A DNA stretch of 64,000 nucleotides from Salsipaludibacter sp963735045. GTDB taxonomy: Bacteria; Actinomycetota; Nitriliruptoria; Nitriliruptorales; Nitriliruptoraceae. Shown one piece after another: positions 32,069-40,218 of the stretch. Where the stretch lies: NCBI GenBank assembly GCA_963735045.1, contig CAVTIZ010000002.1, positions 1 to 64,000 of the forward strand, written 5' to 3'. Under the pieces are notes generated by a model that was not told the origin of the DNA, did no database searches, and saw only the letters and a list, made by a program, of their open reading frames with translations. Each line of letters starts with the position of its first letter. Position 1 is the first letter of the stretch. The translations under genes were made by a program, and so were the position numbers.

Positions 32069-32126
32069 GCCCGTCCCGCGTTCCCTGCCCGGGCCACATC
32101 GGCCCTGCCCGACGGGGCGTGCGTCC

Positions 32127-32163
32127 GTAGTAACGATATGCTACCGTTGCGTATCGTTACTAC
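32127..32163. promoter_or_regulatory. Large inverted repeat upstream of the efflux gene
   Basis: Perfect 12-bp arms GTAGTAACGATA and TATCGTTACTAC flank a 13-nt spacer, ending 15 nt before ATG 32179 and just ahead of the CGAGGAGCC ribosome binding site. It is AT-rich for this genome. It fits a TetR-type operator for control of the pump by the TetR encoded immediately downstream of it. Confidence 0.8.
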
Positions 32164-32178
32164 GACGAGGAGCCTCCG

Positions 32179-33789
32179 ATGACGACCACGAGCCCCACGA
32201 CCCCCACGACCAACCGACCACCGAGCGGTCAGGAGGAACCCGATCCCCGACGGTGGTACGCGCTGGGGGTGTTGTCGCTCAGCCTGGTCGTGATCGGGAT
32301 GGACAACACCATCCTCAACGTCGCCCTGCCGACCCTGGTCACCGAACTCGGGGCCACGGCCAGCCAGTTGCAGTGGATCGTGGACTCCTACGTCCTGGTG
32401 TTCGCCGGCCTGTTGTTGACCATGGGGGCGTTGGGCGATCGCTTCGGGCGGCGCCGGGCCCTGGACGCCGGACTCCTGCTGTTCGCCGCCGCGTCCGTCG
32501 CCTCTGCATTCGCGGGTTCACCGGAAGTCCTGATCGCCACCCGGGCGGCCATGGGGATCGGTGGGGCGCTGATCATGCCGGCCACGCTGTCGATCATCAC
32601 CGAGACCTTCCCGGCGACCGAGCGGGCCCGTGCGATCGCCCTGTGGGCGGCGATGGCGGGACTGGGGATCATCGTGGGACCGGTCGTCGGGGGATGGCTC
32701 CTGGAGAGCTTCTGGTGGGGATCGGTGTTCCTCGTCAACGTCCCGGTCGTCGCGTTCGCGCTGGTCGCCGGGGCCTTCGTGGTCCGCGAGTCGCGTGATC
32801 CCGACGCAACACCCCTGGATCCCGTGGGCGCCGTGCTGTCCGTCGGGGCGTTGTCCAGCCTCGTCTACGGCATCATCGAGGCCCCGGTCGAGGGGTGGAC
32901 CGCGGCCCCGACGCTGGTCGCGCTCGGTGCCGGTGTCGGACTGCTGGTGGCGTTCGTCGCCTGGGAAGCGCGCGCGACGCACCCGATGCTGCGTCTGGAC
33001 TTCTTCCGCAGCAGGCGGTTCTCGGCCGGCAGCGCCGCGATCACCGTGACGTTCTTCGCCCTGTTCGGATCGATCTTCCTCATCACCCAGCACCTGCAGT
33101 TCGTGCTGGGCTACACGGCGCTGGAGGCGGGGGTCCGGATCGTCCCGATCGCCACGCTGGTGCTCGCGGCGCCCATGGCGGAACGGGTGGTCGAACGCGT
33201 CGGCAGCACGATCGTGGTCGCCAGCGGCATGCTGGTCGTCGCCGGCGGGCTGGGGCTGATGTCCACCGCCGAGGTCGTCGACGGGTACGGCCCGGTCGGA
33301 TGGAGCTTCGCCCTCCTCGGGGTGGGCATGGGCCTGGTCATGGCACCGGCCACGGACGCGATCATGGGGTCGCTGCCCTCGGCCAAGGCCGGGGTCGGCT
33401 CCGCGATGAACGACACCACGCGCCAGGTCGGCGGGGCGCTGGGTGTGGCGGTGCTGGGTAGCGTGATGTCGTCGTCGTACTCCGCGGCGATGGACTCGGC
33501 CGTGTCACGGTTGCCCGCGGCCATGGCGGCAGCGGCCCGGGACTCGGTCGGTGCCGCCCTGCAGGTGGCCGAGCGTGCCGGTCCGGCCGGTGCCGACCTC
33601 GCCGAGGCGGCCCGCACCGCCTCCACGGTGGGCATGGGGGACGCGTTGGTGGTGGCTGCCGTGGTGGCCGTTGTCGGCGCCGTGGTCACGATGGTGTGGC
33701 TGCCGGCGCACGCCCCACGGGCCGACGAGCCCGTTGCCACGACCGCGACGACCACCGACGCGACCGAGCTCGGTACCGCGAGGACCTGA
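32179..33789 (+). CDS. MFS drug efflux transporter, DHA2 (14-TMS) type
   Basis: The 536-aa protein starts at ATG 32179 with GAGGAGCCTCCG upstream. It shows the EmrB/QacA features: MDNTILNVALPTL in helix 1 (motif D1-like), GALGDRFGRRRAL (motif A) and a motif C-like GLGIIVGPVVGGWLL in helix 5. Further hydrophobic segments total 14. It probably exports hydrophobic compounds using the proton gradient. An operator-like inverted repeat precedes it and a TetR gene follows 7 nt after its stop. Confidence 0.92.
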   Translation: MTTTSPTTPTTNRPPSGQEEPDPRRWYALGVLSLSLVVIGMDNTILNVALPTLVTELGATASQLQWIVDSYVLVFAGLLLTMGALGDRFGRRRALDAGLLLFAAASVASAFAGSPEVLIATRAAMGIGGALIMPATLSIITETFPATERARAIALWAAMAGLGIIVGPVVGGWLLESFWWGSVFLVNVPVVAFALVAGAFVVRESRDPDATPLDPVGAVLSVGALSSLVYGIIEAPVEGWTAAPTLVALGAGVGLLVAFVAWEARATHPMLRLDFFRSRRFSAGSAAITVTFFALFGSIFLITQHLQFVLGYTALEAGVRIVPIATLVLAAPMAERVVERVGSTIVVASGMLVVAGGLGLMSTAEVVDGYGPVGWSFALLGVGMGLVMAPATDAIMGSLPSAKAGVGSAMNDTTRQVGGALGVAVLGSVMSSSYSAAMDSAVSRLPAAMAAAARDSVGAALQVAERAGPAGADLAEAARTASTVGMGDALVVAAVVAVVGAVVTMVWLPAHAPRADEPVATTATTTDATELGTART

Positions 33790-33796
33790 CGATCGG

Positions 33797-34392
33797 ATGC
33801 TCACATCGACGACACGACCCGCCCGCCCGGCCGGCCACGCGACGCGCGGGCGGGTGCGGCGATCATCACGGCCACGCAGGACCTGCTGGCCGAGGCCGGC
33901 GTCGACAGCCTGTCGGTCGAGGCGGTCGCGGATCGTGCCGGCGTGGCCAAGACCACGATCTACCGTCGATGGCCGTCCAAGGACGAACTCGTCGTGGCAG
34001 CGGTCGCGGCCTTCTACCACGACGTCACCGTGGGCGACAGTGGGGACGCCCGAGCGGACCTGGTCGCCCTCGTCGAGGGCGCCGTCCGGGTCCTGACGAC
34101 CACGCGAGCCGGGCAGGTCATGCCCCACCTCGCCGGCCAGATCGCCGGAGGAACTCCCCTCGGGCGCACCTACATGCAGGCGGTGCTCCAGCCCAGGATG
34201 GATGCGGTCCGGGGCCTGCTGGCCACCGCCGTGGCCGGTGGCGAGCTCCGACCCGACCTCGACCTTGACCTGGCCACGGCGGGCATCGTCGGGCCGGTGA
34301 TCTTCCTCGTCCTGACGGGGCAGCTCGCCGAACGCGGGGACGGTGTCGCCGAGCGGATCGTCGACCAGGCGATCGCCGGCCTGGGGGCGTGA
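33797..34392 (+). CDS. TetR-family regulator with frameshift or missing start
   Basis: The frame ending at 34392 encodes a convincing TetR protein: RPPGRPRDARAGAAIITATQ, a DNA-binding helix VEAVADRAGVAKTTIYRRW and an all-helical effector domain. No ATG, GTG or TTG exists in this frame between the pump's stop (33789) and the HTH; GTG 33943 would remove most of the DNA-binding domain. An ATG at 33797 is one frame off, so a missing base between 33797 and 33840 is likely, through mutation or sequencing error. Likely target: the inverted repeat at 32127-32163. Confidence 0.7.
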
Positions 34393-34511
34393 CCTTCCTG
34401 GGACGGAAAGCCTCGTCGACGGCGTCGGCACCCGTGCCTGCATGGAGTCCACTGGAGGACCGATGGGACGCTCCGGGGCCCTTGGGGGGGTGACCGGTCC
34501 CGTCGGAATCG

Positions 34512-35573
34512 TCACGGCAGCAGGACGACCTTGCCGCTGCGCGTGCGAGACTCGGCCAGGGTCATCGCCTCGGCGACGTCCGACAGGGGGAACGTCGCCG
34601 CGACGTTGGCCGTGATCGCCCCGTCGACGAGCAGGCCGAACACCCGACCGAGGTCGGCCTCGAGGTGGCGGCGGAACCGTGCCGGCCGCATCGTGTGGCC
34701 GCTCCACAGGTTGTAGAACGTGGCCCTCCTGCCGTTGGGCAGGAGATTCCACCAGGCCAACTGCGCGACCGCGCGGGCGAAGGGCGCCAGCATGCTGCCG
34801 GCGCCCTGCATGGCCGAGATCAGGGAGTACTGGACCAGCGTGCCGTGCGGGGCCAGCAGGGCCCACGACGTGTGCATCATCTCGCCCCCGACGTTGTCGA
34901 AGACGGCATCGAGGCCGTCCGGCGCCAGTTCCCGGACACGCTCGGCGAGGTGCGGGTCGGCGTAGTCGACGGGTTCGACCCCGGCGGCACGCAGGGTGTC
35001 GTGGTGACGGGGGGACGCGGAGCCGATGACGCGGACGCCATGCAGGTGGGCCAGTTGCACCAGGATCCCGCCGACCCCCCCGTTGGCCCCGTGGACCAAC
35101 ACGGTCTGGCCTCGCTGGACCCGGGCGGCCCGGCGCAGCATCTGCCAGGCCGTGACGCCGTTGACCACGACCGCCTCGGCTGCGGCCGGGTCGATCCCAT
35201 CGGGAACGACCACGGTGTCCCTGGCCGAGACCACGGCGTGGCTGGTCCAGGCACCGGTCTTGGTCATGGTCGCGACGCGTCGACCGACCAGTGCGGCGTC
35301 CGCACCCTCGCCGGCGTCGAGGACGGTGCCGACCAGGTCGTAGCCGGGCACGAACGGGAAGGCGGGTTGGCCGACGTAGCGCCCTCGGCGCATGGACTGT
35401 TCGGCGTAGGAGATGCCGGTCGCCTCGACCGCGACCAGCAGTTCGCCCGGTCCCGGCTGGGCGATCGCGACCTGTTCGACGACCAGGCCGTCGGGCTCGA
35501 CCAGGCCGGGAAGGACGACTCGGGTCGCGGTCCCGATGGTCGCCGGGGAGGACGGGGTGGGGTGGGTGCGCAT
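34512..35573 (-). CDS. Quinone-oxidoreductase-like MDR family protein
   Basis: ATG 35573 has GGAG 6 nt upstream; earlier ATGs at 35585 and 35600 lack one. The 353-aa protein is a zinc-independent medium-chain reductase: GroES-like N-terminal part with PFVPGYDLVGTV, then the NADP-binding loop VLVHGANGGVGGILVQLAHL and DAVFDNVGGE. It would reduce an enone or quinone with NADPH. A palindrome at 35607-35622 and the neighbouring TetR gene on the same strand suggest control by that regulator. Confidence 0.88.
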   Translation of the reverse strand: MRTHPTPSSPATIGTATRVVLPGLVEPDGLVVEQVAIAQPGPGELLVAVEATGISYAEQSMRRGRYVGQPAFPFVPGYDLVGTVLDAGEGADAALVGRRVATMTKTGAWTSHAVVSARDTVVVPDGIDPAAAEAVVVNGVTAWQMLRRAARVQRGQTVLVHGANGGVGGILVQLAHLHGVRVIGSASPRHHDTLRAAGVEPVDYADPHLAERVRELAPDGLDAVFDNVGGEMMHTSWALLAPHGTLVQYSLISAMQGAGSMLAPFARAVAQLAWWNLLPNGRRATFYNLWSGHTMRPARFRRHLEADLGRVFGLLVDGAITANVAATFPLSDVAEAMTLAESRTRSGKVVLLP

Positions 35574-35606
35574 GGGGTGCTCCATGGGTTGGTGGTGCAA
35601 ATGTTT

Positions 35607-35622
35607 GTGACTGGTCAGTCAC
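35607..35622. promoter_or_regulatory. Palindrome upstream of the MDR oxidoreductase
   Basis: GTGACT-GGTC-AGTCAC with flanking TTT lies between the oxidoreductase start and the TetR gene. The TTTGTGA half resembles the site at 36228-36247 just upstream of the TetR gene itself. It also contains TGACTGGTCAGT, close to the 14-bp motif of the aromatic regulon. Confidence 0.65.
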
Positions 35623-35664
35623 TTCTTGGGACAGGGTCGGGACGGGGTCGGGGGATGAAGGGGA

Positions 35665-36225
35665 TCAGGTGGGACCGGGGCCGTCCGGATGCTGGATCCC
35701 GGCACTGACGGTGCGGGCCCAGTCCTCGTCGATGGTGAGCAGGTCGGCCTGGACGATCAGGTGGCACAACTGGCCGTAGGCGATCACCTGCTGGATGGCT
35801 CCGGGTTCGGCGCCGGACAGGTGGGTGAGGGCGCGAACGACCCGCTGGATGCCGCGTCGCACCGCGGCTTCGATCTCCGGGATGTCACACGCGCTCTGCG
35901 CGTGGACCTGCAGCATCATCAGCGCACGGTCCCGGATCAGTTCGACGTAGGCGTCGGCCATCGCCTGCAGGACCTGGTCGGGTGGGCCCGGCGCAGCGCG
36001 CTCGCCCCCCGCGACCATCGCGGCGGCGACACGGTCGAAGCAGTGGTCGACGGCGGCGACGAACAGGCCCAACTTGCCATCGAACAGCCGGAAGACGTAG
36101 GCGGCGGACACGCCGGCAGCCTCGGCGACCTGGGTCACGGGCGTCGCGTGGTAGCCGGCGTGGGCGAACACCTCGACCGCCACGGGGACGATCCGGGTGC
36201 GTTGGTCATCTGCGGTCGATCTCAT
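35665..36225 (-). CDS. TetR-family transcriptional regulator
   Basis: The 186-aa protein starts at ATG 36225. The N-terminal HTH is typical (EVFAHAGYHATPVTQVAEAA, then GVSAAYVFRLFDGKLGLF). The C-terminal helical domain has no assignable ligand. It precedes the MDR oxidoreductase on the same strand with 91 bp between them, and palindromes lie upstream of both genes, consistent with autoregulation plus control of the enzyme. Confidence 0.9.
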   Translation of the reverse strand: MRSTADDQRTRIVPVAVEVFAHAGYHATPVTQVAEAAGVSAAYVFRLFDGKLGLFVAAVDHCFDRVAAAMVAGGERAAPGPPDQVLQAMADAYVELIRDRALMMLQVHAQSACDIPEIEAAVRRGIQRVVRALTHLSGAEPGAIQQVIAYGQLCHLIVQADLLTIDEDWARTVSAGIQHPDGPGPT

Positions 36226-36227
36226 GT

Positions 36228-36247
36228 TTGTGAGTGAACACTAACAA
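36228..36247. promoter_or_regulatory. Putative TetR autoregulatory operator
   Basis: TTGTGAGTGAACACTAACAA is an imperfect 20-bp palindrome starting 3 nt upstream of the TetR start codon. It is AT-rich for the region and shares TTTGTGA with the palindrome at 35607-35622. Confidence 0.6.
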
Positions 36248-36504
36248 GTGACGGTTGTCAACTCCGACGCCGCACGGGAGGGGGACGGCGTCGGGGTCGC
36301 GGCGTGTCGTTCCGTGCGACCCGGGGGCGTGTCGGGCAGTGGTGGACCGCGCCGGATGACGCCATGGACTCCTGCCCCGGGGCGTCTCGCCCAGCGCCCG
36401 CCGGTGGGGGGACGGTGTGGTGGGGGCGCACGTGCGTTGCACCCACCGGTGTCGACGGGTGGAGTGCTCCGGACCACGAGCCCTGACCCCCCCAAGGAGG
36501 CATC

Positions 36505-37962
36505 GTGTTCACCCCCCAGAAGTATGCCCCGGTCGCTGTTGCGGCCGCCCTCGTCGCCGGACTCGGCCTGTCGGCCGCGACCGCGGCACCACCCGCCGAC
36601 GAGCCGTCGTTCCCGTCCGCGGTCGAGCCCGCCGAACGCGCCATCCCGGAGGAGGCCCCCGCGGGGTCGCCGGACGTCGACGCCATGGACGAGCCCGTCC
36701 GCGCCGACGGACCGGCCGCCACCGCACCGGCCCAGGCCGTCGACGACGGTCCGCTGACCGGCTTCGAGGAGCGCGGTGGTGCCGACTGGACCACCGAACA
36801 GGAGGAACGTCGCTTCCTGCGTCAGGTCGACCGGCTCAGTGACCGTGTGTCCATGCAGGGCATCGGACGCACGCTCGAGGGCCGGCGTCTGGACCTGGTC
36901 CAGATCGCGTCGGAACAGCGGACCCCCGCCGAGGTCGCCGCCGGCAGCACGGTCCTGTTCGCGTGCAGCCAGCACGGCAACGAACCGGCCGGTCGCGAGG
37001 CCTGCCTGCAGATGATCCGTGACCTGTCGATGGACGACAGCCCGGCCACCCAGCGACTGCTGGAGCGGTCCACGATCCTGGTCGTCCCCACCGCCAACCC
37101 GGACGGTCGCGCCGCCAACACCCGTGGCAACAGCGAGGGCGTCGACATCAACCGCGATCACCTCGAACTGGAGACCAACGAGGGACAGGCGATCGCCAAG
37201 GTGGTGCGTGACTACTCGCCGCAGGTGGTCCACGACGCCCACGAGTTCGGCGGTCGACGCGACGTCTACGACCGGGACCTGATCCGGTTGTGGCCGCGCA
37301 ACCTCAACGTCGACGAGGACGTCCGTGACCTGGCCATCTCGTTGTCCACCGACTACATCGACCCGACCGTCCAGTACGAGGGCTTCACCACCGGCGAGTA
37401 CGGCATCTGGTACGACCCGGAGGGCACGCCCATCGCACAGGTGGCCGGCGGCGAGGACGAGCGCATCATGCGCAACATGATGGGCCTGCGCCACGCAGCC
37501 GGACAGCTGGTCGAGAGCCTGGTCAACGACTTCGACGACGACGAGACCGAGACCGAGAACAAGCTGCGCCGGGTCCGCACGCACACCCTGAGCCTGCAGG
37601 CCACGCTGGACCTGGTGCTCGAGCGGCGTTCGGAGTTGTTGGAGGAGACCCGTGCATCGGCCCAGGAGGCCGCTGCCGAGGGTGCGGTCGGCAACCTGCC
37701 GATCTTCTTCGCCGGTGCCGACAACATGCTGCCGTCGCCCAACAGCCTGGACCTGACCCCGCCGTGTGCCTACACCATGTCGGTGGAGGACTTCCGGGCA
37801 AACCGTCGCACCCTCAACCTGCACGGCATCGAGACCACCCGGTCGTCCGGCGTGGTGACGGTGTCGATGGCCCAGGCCGCCCAGCCGGTCATCCCGTTGC
37901 TGCTCGACGAGCGCGCCAACTACAACATCGTGGACGGCGACCCGGTCGAGTGCAGCGACTGA
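36505..37962 (+). CDS. Secreted M14 family zinc carboxypeptidase
   Basis: GTG 36505 follows AAGGAGGC. The 485-aa protein starts with a signal peptide (YAPVAVAAALVAGLGLSAAT, cleavage near ATA-AP) and an acidic Pro/Ala linker of about 60 residues. The M14 domain runs from about residue 105. Metal ligands are visible in FACSQHGNEPAGREA (HxxE) and VVHDAHEFGG (His). An NRDH motif near residue 216 may be the substrate-binding region. It removes C-terminal residues from extracellular peptides. A strong terminator follows 10 nt after the stop. Confidence 0.9.
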   Translation: MFTPQKYAPVAVAAALVAGLGLSAATAAPPADEPSFPSAVEPAERAIPEEAPAGSPDVDAMDEPVRADGPAATAPAQAVDDGPLTGFEERGGADWTTEQEERRFLRQVDRLSDRVSMQGIGRTLEGRRLDLVQIASEQRTPAEVAAGSTVLFACSQHGNEPAGREACLQMIRDLSMDDSPATQRLLERSTILVVPTANPDGRAANTRGNSEGVDINRDHLELETNEGQAIAKVVRDYSPQVVHDAHEFGGRRDVYDRDLIRLWPRNLNVDEDVRDLAISLSTDYIDPTVQYEGFTTGEYGIWYDPEGTPIAQVAGGEDERIMRNMMGLRHAAGQLVESLVNDFDDDETETENKLRRVRTHTLSLQATLDLVLERRSELLEETRASAQEAAAEGAVGNLPIFFAGADNMLPSPNSLDLTPPCAYTMSVEDFRANRRTLNLHGIETTRSSGVVTVSMAQAAQPVIPLLLDERANYNIVDGDPVECSD

Positions 37963-37972
37963 GGCACATCCT

Positions 37973-38015
37973 GATCGGCCCGGGTGCGCGGACTCCCCGC
38001 GCACCCGGGCCGATC
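37973..38015. terminator. 19-bp perfect-stem terminator
   Basis: Arms 37973-37991 and 37997-38015 are fully complementary around an ACTCC loop. It lies between the M14 gene (stop at 37962) and the convergent cupin gene (stop at 38133) and is the strongest hairpin in the window. Confidence 0.9.
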
Positions 38016-38132
38016 CGTGTCGTCGGTGATCCTCGGCCTCGGGTCACCGGTGCCACCCCGCCGGTCCCGAACGACGACGTGACGCCGTGCCGCTGGCGGT
38101 GACTTCCCACACCCGGTCCGTCGGCCGGCGAC

Positions 38133-38621
38133 TCACACCCACCAGGTGTCGTGGCGGGCCATGAAGTCGTCGCGGTCCGCATCGTCCATCGTCGCGCTGC
38201 GGGCGAGCGTCTCGAAGTAGTCCTCCCGCGGGCCCCCCGGCGCGAACATCAGCAGCATCGACGCCCCGCCACCGCCACGGAAGCCGTGGATGCCGCCGGG
38301 GGGCACGTACAGGAAGTCGCCCGGGCCGCCGCGCGACCAGCCCGTGCCGTCGTGGAACTCGACCTCGCCATCCAGGACGTAGAACTGTTCGGAGATCGAC
38401 CGGTGGAAGTGTGGTCCGGGACCGCTCTGCCGCGCCCCGAACGTCCACCGGTACAAGCCGAAGCGATGGTCCGTCTGGTCACCGGTCGCCAGGTACTCAC
38501 AGGTGACGCCGTTGTCGTAGGCAACGTCGGGCGGCGTCGCGTCGGGACGCCGCCAGGCACTCGACTGCCCGCCCTCCCCGTGGTACTCGTCGGGCGGATA
38601 GGGGCGAGGCAGTTCGGTCAC
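38133..38621 (-). CDS. Cupin domain protein
   Basis: GTG 38621 with GGGGGAGTTGAC upstream gives 162 aa. The two cupin motifs are present: GPGPHFHRSISEQFYVLDGE (two His and one Glu for metal) and GDFLYVPPGGIHGF (His). Function within this broad metal-binding superfamily cannot be specified. Its start overlaps the stop of the truncated sulfatase ORF (GTGA), a relic of a former operon. Confidence 0.85.
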   Translation of the reverse strand: MTELPRPYPPDEYHGEGGQSSAWRRPDATPPDVAYDNGVTCEYLATGDQTDHRFGLYRWTFGARQSGPGPHFHRSISEQFYVLDGEVEFHDGTGWSRGGPGDFLYVPPGGIHGFRGGGGASMLLMFAPGGPREDYFETLARSATMDDADRDDFMARHDTWWV

Positions 38622-38995
38622 GTCAACTCCCCCGGCCAGGGATCCTCGGTGCCGCCCGACCGGTGGGGGGCGGTGGGTCTCGGGTGGGTCAGCACTCCTT
38701 CGCGGCGTCGAACTTGGCCTGCATCGTCCGTTCCTCCTCGGGCCGTGGTGTGGAACCGGTTGTACTTCAGGCCCTGGTCGGCCAGGCCGTCCAGTTCCGG
38801 TGTCGGCACCGGGCCCCCGAACGTGCCGGTCTGGCCGAACCCCACGTCGTCCAGCGGGATCACCACCACGTTGGGCGCACCCTCCGGCGGCGAGGGCACC
38901 GCCGGCCACGCCTCCTCCGACTCCTCGTACGTCCGCCCCACCGTCCCGGTGAACGGCGGGTCGTCCAGCGGCAGGTGGGAACCTGCGTTCGACAC
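38618..38995 (-). pseudogene. Arylsulfatase remnant
   Basis: The ORF begins at GTG 38995 and encodes about 90 residues typical of the N-terminus of arylsulfatases: EEAWPAVPSPPEGAPNVVVI, LDDVGFGQTGTFGGPVPTP and YNRFHTTA. These cover the first metal-binding Asp pair. Just where the formylglycine motif (C/S-x-P-x-R) should follow, the sequence turns into unrelated codons and soon stops. In a different frame, EEERTMQAKFDAAKEC reads as coding-like to a stop at 38693. The rest of the roughly 500-aa or longer enzyme is missing, so it cannot be active. Confidence 0.8.
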
Positions 38996-39070
38996 GACAA
39001 CTCCGGAAACGGGGCGGAAGGGAGAAGCCCGAACCTAGCCAGTGGTCGGCACCCCGTCTTCGGCACGACC

Positions 39071-39076
39071 TAGGCT
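39071..39076 (+). promoter_or_regulatory. -10 box of corA
   Basis: TAGGCT precedes GTG 39111 by 34 nt, leaving a leader with the GACGGAGCCC ribosome binding site. Confidence 0.45.
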
Positions 39077-39110
39077 GGCGAGTCGGTCCCGAGCGACGGA
39101 GCCCTCCCCC

Positions 39111-40091
39111 GTGATCATCGACGCTGCGCTGTACGACGACGGCCGACGGGTCGTGGCTGACGGCGACCTGCCGGAGATGGTCGAGCGGGCTCGCGACAAC
39201 CCCGACGCCTTCGTCTGGGTCGGCCTCTTCGAGCCCAGCGATTCCGAGTTCGAGGAGATCGCACGGGTCTTCGACCTGCACCCCCTGGCGGTCGAGGACG
39301 CCGTCAAGGCCCACCAGCGCCCCAAGCTCGAACGCTACGGCCAGTCGATCTTCCTCGTGATGAAGACGGTGGGGTTCGAACAGGACCTCGACGACGAACT
39401 CCACATCGGCGAGATCATGGTGTTCCTGGGGGACGGGTTCGTCGTGACGGTGCGGCACGGGTCCTTCACCGGGCTGAGCGACATCCGGCGGCGACTCGAG
39501 GACGAGCCAGGGATGCTGCGCACGGGCCCCGGTGCCGTGCTGCACCGCGTCGCCGACCGCGTCGTCGATGCCTACGAAGTCGTCCTCGACGACCTGACAC
39601 CCGACGTCCAGGACATCGAACGCCAGGTGTTCGCTCCGGGCCGCCACGACCTGGCCGAGCGGCTCTACCACGCCAAGCGCGAGGTCCAGACCATTCGTCG
39701 GGCGGTCGCGCCACTCGGCGAGGTCTCCAGCCAGCTCGCCGAGCGGGAACCCCCGCTGCACGTCGACCCGTCATTGCGGCCCTACATGCGTGACGTGCAC
39801 GACCACGTCCTGCGCTCGCACGAGCGCCTGACGGTCCTGGACGACCTGCTGTCGGACGCGTTGGCGACCAACGTGGCCCAGATCGGCCTGCGCCAGAACG
39901 AGGACATGCGCAAGATCTCGGCCTGGGTGGGGATCGTGGCCGTCCCCACGATGATCGCCGGCGTGTACGGCATGAACTTCGACCACATGCCCGAGCTCCA
40001 CTGGCGCTACGGCTACGTCGCGGCCCTGGGCGTGATGTTGGTGATCGCGTTCGGCCTGTATCGGGTCTTCAAGCGCACCGGCTGGCTGTAG
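39111..40091 (+). CDS. corA: CorA family Mg2+/Co2+ transporter
   Basis: GTG 39111 with GGAG upstream gives 326 aa. A long cytoplasmic funnel domain (FDLHPLAVEDAVKAHQRPK near residue 60, conserved in CorA) precedes two C-terminal transmembrane helices. The first ends in the signature GVYGMNF; the loop after it is MPELHWRYG. Pentameric CorA channels import Mg2+ and some Co2+ or Ni2+. Confidence 0.92.
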   Translation: MIIDAALYDDGRRVVADGDLPEMVERARDNPDAFVWVGLFEPSDSEFEEIARVFDLHPLAVEDAVKAHQRPKLERYGQSIFLVMKTVGFEQDLDDELHIGEIMVFLGDGFVVTVRHGSFTGLSDIRRRLEDEPGMLRTGPGAVLHRVADRVVDAYEVVLDDLTPDVQDIERQVFAPGRHDLAERLYHAKREVQTIRRAVAPLGEVSSQLAEREPPLHVDPSLRPYMRDVHDHVLRSHERLTVLDDLLSDALATNVAQIGLRQNEDMRKISAWVGIVAVPTMIAGVYGMNFDHMPELHWRYGYVAALGVMLVIAFGLYRVFKRTGWL

Positions 40092-40218
40092 CAGCGTCGG
40101 GTTCAGGAGGCCGCGCCGGGGGCCGGGGACAGCGGCGCCGCCGTGGTCGTGCGGGTCGGCGACCGGTCCCGTGGGCTGATCCCGTGTCCGGGGTGATCCG
40201 GCGACCCCGCGGGCGTCC

